DNA from: an uncultured Clostridia bacterium
Lineage (GTDB): Bacteria; Bacillota; Clostridia; TANB77; CAG-508
Assembly: GCA_947630255.1 (NCBI GenBank)
Contig: CANRGU010000053.1
Span: 1 to 8,670 of the forward strand
Reading direction: 5' to 3'
DNA: 8,670 bases
Under the pieces are notes generated by a model. It was not told the DNA's origin. It did not search any database and saw only the letters and a program-made list of their open reading frames with translations. The number at the start of each line of letters is the position of its first letter. Positions within the stretch are counted from its first letter, which is position 1. Below are positions 3,864 to 8,670 of this stretch, in pieces. Position numbers and translations under genes: made by a program.

Positions 3864-4494
3864 CTATCTATCAATATATTTTTCTTCTAAAATATCATAT
3901 TTTAAAATTTTTAAAGGTATTTTACTGTTATTATTTGTAAAATTTAACAGTTCATCTTTTGTAATCTCTACAATAACTTCTATATTCTCTAAATATTTTA
4001 TATTAGTAATCTTAAAATTATTTTTATTTGCATAATATTTTATTTGCTCTATTGAATCATATTCAATCCATATTTTTACTTTATATCCTATAATTTTTTC
4101 TACAAACTCAGCATTTTCCAAAGCTTTTACTGTAACATCAGAATATGCTCGAACTAGACCTCCTGTACCTAGTAATACTCCACCAAAATATCTTGTAACT
4201 ACAACTAGAATATTTGATAATCCCTTTTCCAATATTATTTTTAATATTGGACTCCCTGCCGTTCCTTGTGGTTCTCCATCATCATTATATTTTACAGCAA
4301 TTCCACCGATCCAAAGTTTCTATAGCATAAGCAAAAACGTTATGCCTTGCGTCGTGATACTCTTTTTTAATTTCTTTTATGTAATTCTCTGCTTCTTCTG
4401 GTGTTTCTACATAAAAAATATGCGCTATAAATTTTGATTTTTTTTCTGTTATTTCTGCTGAAGCATTATTTTTTATTGTTTTAAATATTTCCAT
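3864..4494 (-). pseudogene. yigZ: YigZ/IMPACT (UPF0029) family protein, split by a +1 frame change at a CGG codon
   Basis: Read with one frame change, this is a full-length 209-aa YigZ-type protein, a family of unclear molecular role related to eukaryotic IMPACT. The first part (62 codons from the ATG at 4494) starts MEIFKTIKNNASAEITEKKS and contains the conserved KKEYHDARHNVFAYAIE. The frame then hits a stop at 4285. Skipping one base at 4308 (GAT-C-GGT-GGA) continues as GGIAVKYNDDGEPQGTAG, then NILVVVTRYFGGVLLGTGG and LVRAYS, all family hallmarks, with a C-terminal UPF0029 domain (about residues 135-205). The skipped C is the first base of an in-frame CGG codon. An AAGGA site precedes the ATG by 7 nt, and the gene follows the flavoprotein gene by 16 nt, so they are co-transcribed. 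It may be a disrupted gene, a sequence error, or a gene expressed by frameshifting. Confidence 0.85.
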
Positions 4495-4510
4495 ATTTTA
4501 ATCCTTAATC

Positions 4511-5770
4511 TTATTTTGATAAATTATAATTTAAAGCCCTGCAGTAAACCCGAGTTGACCATGCTATTTGCAAATTAAATCCACCTGTTAATGAATCTAC
4601 ATCTATTATTTCCCCTGCAAAGTATAATCCTTTAATAAGTTTAGATTCCATTGTTTTTGGATTAATTTCTTTTGTTGATATACCACCTGCAGTAATAATT
4701 GCTTCTTCTATTGGTCTTATACCTGTTATATTAATTGTAAAATGTTTAAGCACATTTATTAATCTTTTTCTTTCTTCTTTTGTTACTTCATTTATTCTTT
4801 TATATGGATTTATTTTTGATTTTTCTATAACTACTGAGATTAGCTTTTGTGGAAGCAATTTATCCAAACTATTTTTAAATTCTTTATTTTTTACTTCCTC
4901 AAAATCTCTTAGTATCCTTAAATCTAACTTTTCTTCTGTTAATGCTGGTTTTAAGTCTATTTCAAGCTTTATATTTTCAGATTTAAGCAATTCATCTACA
5001 TTCTTATATCTTATTAAATAACTTGATGCACTTAATATTATAGGTCCTGATACACCATAGTGGGTAAATAGCATTTCTCCAAAATCTTCATATATAACTT
5101 TATCATTGTGCATTAATTTTATCGCTACATTTCTTAAAGATAACCCTTGTAATCTGCTACATGAATCATCATTTGATACAAGTGGTACTAATGCTGGTTT
5201 TATGCTTGTTATGGTATGTCCTAAATCTTTTGCAAGTATATATCCGTCGCCAGTAGAACCTGTTATTGGATAACTTTTTCCCCCTGTTGCAAGTATTACT
5301 TTATCGGCATTTAATTCTTCTCCTGTACTTAATTTTACTCCTTTTACTTCTCCATCATTAACTAGTATTTTTTTTACTTCTGTATTTGTTAGTATTTTAA
5401 CTTTTAGTCTTTCTAAGATTTTAATCAAAGCATCTAATACATCTTGGGATTTATCAGAAACAGGAAATACTCTACCTCCTCTTTCTACTTTAGTTTTGAC
5501 TCCTTCCTGTTCTAATAAATTTATAATATCGCTATTATCAAAATTATTTAAAGCACTATAAAGAAACCTTCCGTTACAAGGTGTATTTTCAATGAATCCA
5601 TTTAAGTTAGCATTATTTGTTATGTTGCATCTGCCTTTTCCCGTTATGAGCAGTTTTTTTCCACATGAATTCATTTTTTCTACTATTGTTACTTTGTTCC
5701 CACTTTTTGCAGAAGAAATCCCTGCAAGCATTCCTGCTGGGCCACCACCAATAATAATTACGTTATTCAT
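4511..5770 (-). CDS. HI0933/BaiN-type FAD-dependent oxidoreductase, C-terminus altered by a probable +1 frame change
   Basis: The product is 419 aa as written. The FAD-binding Rossmann motif GGGPAG is at residues 8-13, acidic Glu31 ends the second strand, and GKGRCNITNN (44-53) and ATGGKSYPITGSTGDGY (161-177) are diagnostic of this family, which includes YtfP, YhiN and BaiN. Members are flavoproteins often labelled aminoacetone oxidase or, for BaiN, a bile-acid enzyme; the substrate here is unknown. The C-terminus should close the FAD site with a motif like GGFNLQIAWSTGxxAG. Here GGFNLQIAWST is followed by CGG and an unrelated tail RVYCRALNYNLSK. Skipping the C at 4552 gives STGFTAGL and a stop at 4531, a normal family ending of 412 aa. 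GGAGG lies 6 nt before the ATG. The gene sits between the PLP-enzyme gene and yigZ in one apparent operon. Confidence 0.9.
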   Translation of the reverse strand: MNNVIIIGGGPAGMLAGISSAKSGNKVTIVEKMNSCGKKLLITGKGRCNITNNANLNGFIENTPCNGRFLYSALNNFDNSDIINLLEQEGVKTKVERGGRVFPVSDKSQDVLDALIKILERLKVKILTNTEVKKILVNDGEVKGVKLSTGEELNADKVILATGGKSYPITGSTGDGYILAKDLGHTITSIKPALVPLVSNDDSCSRLQGLSLRNVAIKLMHNDKVIYEDFGEMLFTHYGVSGPIILSASSYLIRYKNVDELLKSENIKLEIDLKPALTEEKLDLRILRDFEEVKNKEFKNSLDKLLPQKLISVVIEKSKINPYKRINEVTKEERKRLINVLKHFTINITGIRPIEEAIITAGGISTKEINPKTMESKLIKGLYFAGEIIDVDSLTGGFNLQIAWSTRVYCRALNYNLSK

Positions 5771-5805
5771 TAGTTTCCTCCGATATAATTTTAATGTAAT
5801 TATGA

Positions 5806-7047
5806 CTAAAGAATTGATATTGCCTTTAAAACTCCCAATTTTCCATATTCATAAGTAAGTCCTCCTTGCATAAATGCAATATATGGATCTCTTATAGGGG
5901 CATCACAAGAAAGTTCTATCGATGATCCTTGTGTAAATGTACCTGCTGCCATTATAACTTGATCAGTATATCCTGGCATATCACATGGTTCTGGAACAGA
6001 TAATGAGTCAACAGGAGATGCAGACTGTATACCTTGGCAAAACTTTATAAGTTTTTCTTTGTCTCTAAATTTTATCGTCTGAACAATATCTGATCTCTTA
6101 TCATCATATTTTGGCTCTACTTCATATCCTAATTCTTCAAGCATTTTACTTGCAAATATAGCTGTTTTTATGCTACTTAAAACAACTTGTGGTGCAAAAA
6201 ATAAGCCTTGTAATATTTGCCTATTTATTCCCAAACTTGCTCCAACTTCTTTGCCAAGTCCTGGTGCCGTTAGTCTTTCTGCACATAATTCTATTAAATC
6301 TTTTTTGCCTGCTATGTATGCCCCATTTGGAGCGATTCCACCGCCTAAATTTTTAATTAATGACCCAACTACAATGTCGGCTCCAACTTCTGTAGGTTCT
6401 CTTTTATCTACGAATTCACAATAACAATTGTCTATTATAATAATTGTATTTTTACTTACACTTCTTATTAATTTTATTACTTTCTCGATTTTTTCTAAAT
6501 CTATTGTTTTTCTTGTAGAATATCCCCTAGAACGTTGTATTTCTATTAGTTTTACATCTGATTCTTTTAATTTTTTCTCTATTGCATTATAGTCGAAATC
6601 ATTATTTAATAAATCAATTTGCTCATACTTTACTCCATAACTTAGCAAAGAACTTTTATTTTCCTTTATTCCTATTACTTCGTCTAAAGTATCATAAGGT
6701 TTTCCTGAAATACTAAGCAAAGTTTCTCCTGGTCTTAACATTGCAAATAAGGCAGTAGAAAGCGCATGTGTTCCAGATATTAATTGAGTTCTAACTAGGC
6801 TATCCTCTGCTTTAAAAATATCTGCAAATATTTTTTCTATAGTATCTCTTCCAATATCATCATATCCATATCCAGTGGTTCCATTAAAATGTATTTCTGA
6901 TAAATGATACTTTTGAAAAGCCATTAATACTTTCAAGCTATTATATTCGGCTATTTTTTCTGCTTCATTAAATATTGGTTCTAAATCAGTTTCTACTTTT
7001 TTTGCTAAATCTATTACTTCTTGTTTAATTCCAAATTGTTGATACAT
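5806..7047 (-). CDS. PLP-dependent methionine gamma-lyase-like protein (aluminium resistance protein family)
   Basis: The product is 413 aa and belongs to the Met_gamma_lyase family (B. subtilis YnbB type), fold-type I pyridoxal-phosphate enzymes. Visible hallmarks are FNGTTGYGYDDIGRD (54-68), the cofactor phosphate-binding turn SGTHA (91-95), Asp206 in IIIIDNCYCEF that would contact the pyridine nitrogen, and the Schiff-base lysine Lys232 in VVGSLIKNLGGGIAPNGAY. The family has often been annotated as aluminium resistance, but its true substrate is unsettled; carbon-sulfur lyase activity is only suggested by homology. I chose the ATG at 7047 because GGAGG (7053-7057) lies 5 nt upstream; the in-frame ATG at 7059 overlaps that site. 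It follows the CNNM gene by 56 nt with a short hairpin between, and precedes the flavoprotein gene by 35 nt, so it is probably read from the promoter at 8502. Confidence 0.93.
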   Translation of the reverse strand: MYQQFGIKQEVIDLAKKVETDLEPIFNEAEKIAEYNSLKVLMAFQKYHLSEIHFNGTTGYGYDDIGRDTIEKIFADIFKAEDSLVRTQLISGTHALSTALFAMLRPGETLLSISGKPYDTLDEVIGIKENKSSLLSYGVKYEQIDLLNNDFDYNAIEKKLKESDVKLIEIQRSRGYSTRKTIDLEKIEKVIKLIRSVSKNTIIIIDNCYCEFVDKREPTEVGADIVVGSLIKNLGGGIAPNGAYIAGKKDLIELCAERLTAPGLGKEVGASLGINRQILQGLFFAPQVVLSSIKTAIFASKMLEELGYEVEPKYDDKRSDIVQTIKFRDKEKLIKFCQGIQSASPVDSLSVPEPCDMPGYTDQVIMAAGTFTQGSSIELSCDAPIRDPYIAFMQGGLTYEYGKLGVLKAISIL

Positions 7048-7076
7048 AAATGCCTCCATTTTATTTAAATATTTAA

Positions 7077-7093
7077 ACGGGCATTAAGCCCGT
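7077..7093 (-). terminator. Intergenic hairpin after the CNNM gene, perhaps a partial terminator
   Basis: ACGGGC (7077-7082) and GCCCGT (7088-7093) form a GC-rich 6-bp stem with a 5-nt loop, 11 nt past the CNNM stop codon. On the minus strand it is followed by TTTAAATATTT, a broken U tract. No promoter is evident in the remaining gap before the PLP gene, so I expect partial read-through or an mRNA-processing or stabilising hairpin. Confidence 0.55.
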
Positions 7094-7103
7094 CTATTAT
7101 TTA

Positions 7104-8456
7104 TTAGTCATTTTCTTTTTCTTCATCAGTTTCTTCGTCAGAATCTTCACTTTCTTGTTCTACTTCTTTTATATTATTCCTACATGCTTTAACCCATAAT
7201 ATTCTTTTATCTTCATAATCTTCAATTTTATATGTTACTCTTTCTGTTTCTATTATTGGTTTTTCATCATCAGATGGAATTCTTCCTAATTTTTCTATTA
7301 AGTAACCAGATAATGTATCATATTCCCCGTCCGGAATTTGAACATTTAAGATTTTTCTTAAATCATGTATAGATACACTTCCGCTTATTAAATAAGTATT
7401 ATCATCTAATTTTTCATAATCTTTTTCTTCTTCATCGTATTCATCAAATATATTTCCTACTAACTCTTCTAGTATGTCTTCCATTGTAACAAGTCCTGCT
7501 GTTCCACCATATTCATCTAATACGATTGCTATTTGGTGTTTGTTTCTTTGCAAATCTCTAAACAACTCATTAATTTGTTTACCTTCTGACACAAAATATG
7601 CTTCTCTCATTAAATTAGATATTTTTACTTTTTCTTTTTTGTTTACATTTGCGATTAAATCTTTTATGAATAAAAGTCCAACTATATTGTCAATATTATC
7701 TTCGTATACTGGTATTCTACTGTATTTATACTCATCTAATTCTTTTAAAATATCATTTATATCAGATTCAATATCTATTGCATAAATATCTTTTCTGTGT
7801 ATCATGATTTCAGATACTACTTTGTCATTAAATTCAAATACATTATTTATAAGTTCTTTTTCTTCTTCTTCTATTGAACCTTTTTCTTCTCCAACATCTA
7901 CCATCATTCTAATTTCTTCTTCTGTAACTGTATCTTCATCAGTTTCGCCTATTCCGAATAATTTTGAAATTCCATTTGTAGATGCTGTAAGTAATTTCAC
8001 AAATGGAGCTGTAATAATAGATATTGCTCTAACTATTTTTACTGTACCAAAGGCTATCTTCTCTGCATTTTTCATTGCTAATCTTTTTGGTACTAATTCT
8101 CCAAATACAAGAGAAAAATATGAAAGTATCATTGTTATTATAATTATTGATATACTTTTCCATACAGATAATCCCAGTGGAATTAAGTTTTGCAATACTG
8201 GTGCTAAATCATCTGCAAAGGCATCTGCTGCAAAGGCACTAGATAGAAATCCTGCAAGTGTGATTCCTATTTGTATTGTTGCTAAGAACTTACTAGGTTC
8301 TTTAAGCATTTTCCTAATTTGTTTTGCTTTTTTATTTCCTTCTTTTGCTTGTTTTTCTATTTTAGCATCATTTATAGAAATGAATGCAATTTCAGTTGCT
8401 GCAAAAAACGCATTTACAAAAATTAATATGGCTAATACTATAAATTGTGTTGCCAT
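7104..8456 (-). CDS. CNNM/CBS domain membrane protein (HlyC/CorC family, putative magnesium or cation exporter)
   Basis: The product is 450 aa with the standard architecture. A CNNM (DUF21) membrane domain (about 1-170) has hydrophobic segments near 5-25, 58-80, 100-120 and 137-157, and conserved NAFFAATEIAF and FGELVPKRLA. A linker with TEEEIRMMVDVGEEKGSIEE follows, then a CBS pair (about 215-335: MIHRKDIYAI, YSRIPVYEDNIDNIVG, IVLDEYGGTAGLVTMEDILE), a CorC/HlyC domain (about 350-427: GEYDTLSGYLIEKLGRIP) and an acidic tail (about 431-450). Relatives are annotated as hemolysins, but the CNNM/CorC/MpfA group is linked to magnesium efflux, with CBS domains sensing nucleotide-Mg. The ATG at 8456 has only a distant GGGAAG about 14 nt upstream, so translation initiation may be weak, but an in-frame stop closely upstream leaves no other start. 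It is the first gene of the apparent operon. Confidence 0.95.
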   Translation of the reverse strand: MATQFIVLAILIFVNAFFAATEIAFISINDAKIEKQAKEGNKKAKQIRKMLKEPSKFLATIQIGITLAGFLSSAFAADAFADDLAPVLQNLIPLGLSVWKSISIIIITMILSYFSLVFGELVPKRLAMKNAEKIAFGTVKIVRAISIITAPFVKLLTASTNGISKLFGIGETDEDTVTEEEIRMMVDVGEEKGSIEEEEKELINNVFEFNDKVVSEIMIHRKDIYAIDIESDINDILKELDEYKYSRIPVYEDNIDNIVGLLFIKDLIANVNKKEKVKISNLMREAYFVSEGKQINELFRDLQRNKHQIAIVLDEYGGTAGLVTMEDILEELVGNIFDEYDEEEKDYEKLDDNTYLISGSVSIHDLRKILNVQIPDGEYDTLSGYLIEKLGRIPSDDEKPIIETERVTYKIEDYEDKRILWVKACRNNIKEVEQESEDSDEETDEEKEND

Positions 8457-8501
8457 TAATTTATATCACGCTTCCCTTCTTTGTATGTAGTTATAGGAAA
8501 T

Positions 8502-8530
8502 ATTATATCTTGTATCTTAGGAAATGTCAA
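8502..8530 (-). promoter_or_regulatory. Consensus sigma-A promoter of the CNNM-led operon
   Basis: On the minus strand a perfect TTGACA (8525-8530), 17-nt spacer and perfect TATAAT (8502-8507). Expected start near 8495, about 40 nt before the ATG. It probably serves the CNNM, PLP-enzyme, flavoprotein and yigZ genes. Confidence 0.9.
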
Positions 8531-8618
8531 GAATTAAGTACAATTACATTCCGGTCTTAGGTAGTTTATTTTTATATTACAACAACATTACAAATGAATA
8601 ACAAAAAAGCAAAAAATA

Positions 8619-8647
8619 TTGACAGCAGAAAAAAGTTGATATATCAT
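8619..8647 (+). promoter_or_regulatory. Divergent promoter for a gene beyond the right edge, with a palindrome at the -10
   Basis: TTGACA (8619-8624), 17-nt spacer, TATCAT (8642-8647). The perfect palindrome TGATATATCA (8637-8646) overlaps the -10, and GTTGAT (8635-8640) has an inverted partner ATCAAC (8664-8669) around the expected start. Both suggest repressor control, but the downstream gene is not in the window. Confidence 0.65.
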
Positions 8648-8670
8648 AAGTGTATAAATTATAATCAACA

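Noticed and set aside
5592..5858. Plus-strand open frame of 88 aa, and similar frames at 6170-6424, 7474-7785 and 7804-8490
   Set aside because: All are antisense to well-supported conserved genes and have no start signals or recognisable motifs.

Overview
The window is AT-rich, with strong Shine-Dalgarno sequences, textbook sigma-A promoters and a full-length Spo0A. This points to an endospore-forming member of the Clostridia or related Firmicutes. Species cannot be told from the sequence.

Layout. The left part (1-2930) looks accessory. It holds the start of a LysR-type regulator running off the left edge (minus), then a solitary, GC-richer gene of foreign appearance (567-1043, plus) with its own promoter and terminator. 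Next come a stand-alone acyl-ACP thioesterase (1130-1867, plus), a small basic protein of unknown function (1888-2223, minus), and a compact locus at 2349-2730. In that locus a short structured RNA (plus) faces a 38-codon gene (minus). A frame-broken mini-gene (2738-2823) follows. The right part (2931-8456, all minus) looks like core genome: a CNNM/CBS membrane transporter, a PLP enzyme of the methionine gamma-lyase-like family, an HI0933/BaiN-type flavoprotein, a YigZ/IMPACT protein, and spo0A. A consensus promoter in front of the CNNM gene probably drives the first four as one transcript; spo0A has its own consensus promoter. A divergent promoter at 8619-8647 serves a gene beyond the right edge.

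Two observations stand out. (1) The 2349-2730 locus has the architecture of a par/fst-like antisense-regulated (type I toxin-antitoxin-like) module. The plus-strand RNA carries a 24-nt imperfect direct repeat of the region spanning the start codon of the 38-codon gene, so it could form a 22-of-24 duplex (with two G-U pairs) over the translation start. The loops of the two facing terminator hairpins are also complementary over 7 nt (CCGTAAA/TTTACGG). The peptide does not resemble Fst, so this would be a new member or a different use of that design. (2) Two neighbouring core genes, yigZ and the flavoprotein gene, each need a +1 frame change. In both the change falls exactly at a CGG codon, read as C|GGN where a conserved glycine is expected. 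These are the only two in-frame CGG codons I can find in the core genes, whereas the accessory genes use CGG freely. Either both genes carry one-base insertions of the same kind, or CGG is poorly decoded or unassigned here and is bypassed by +1 frameshifting.

All calls come from reading the sequence; nothing was searched or folded computationally.
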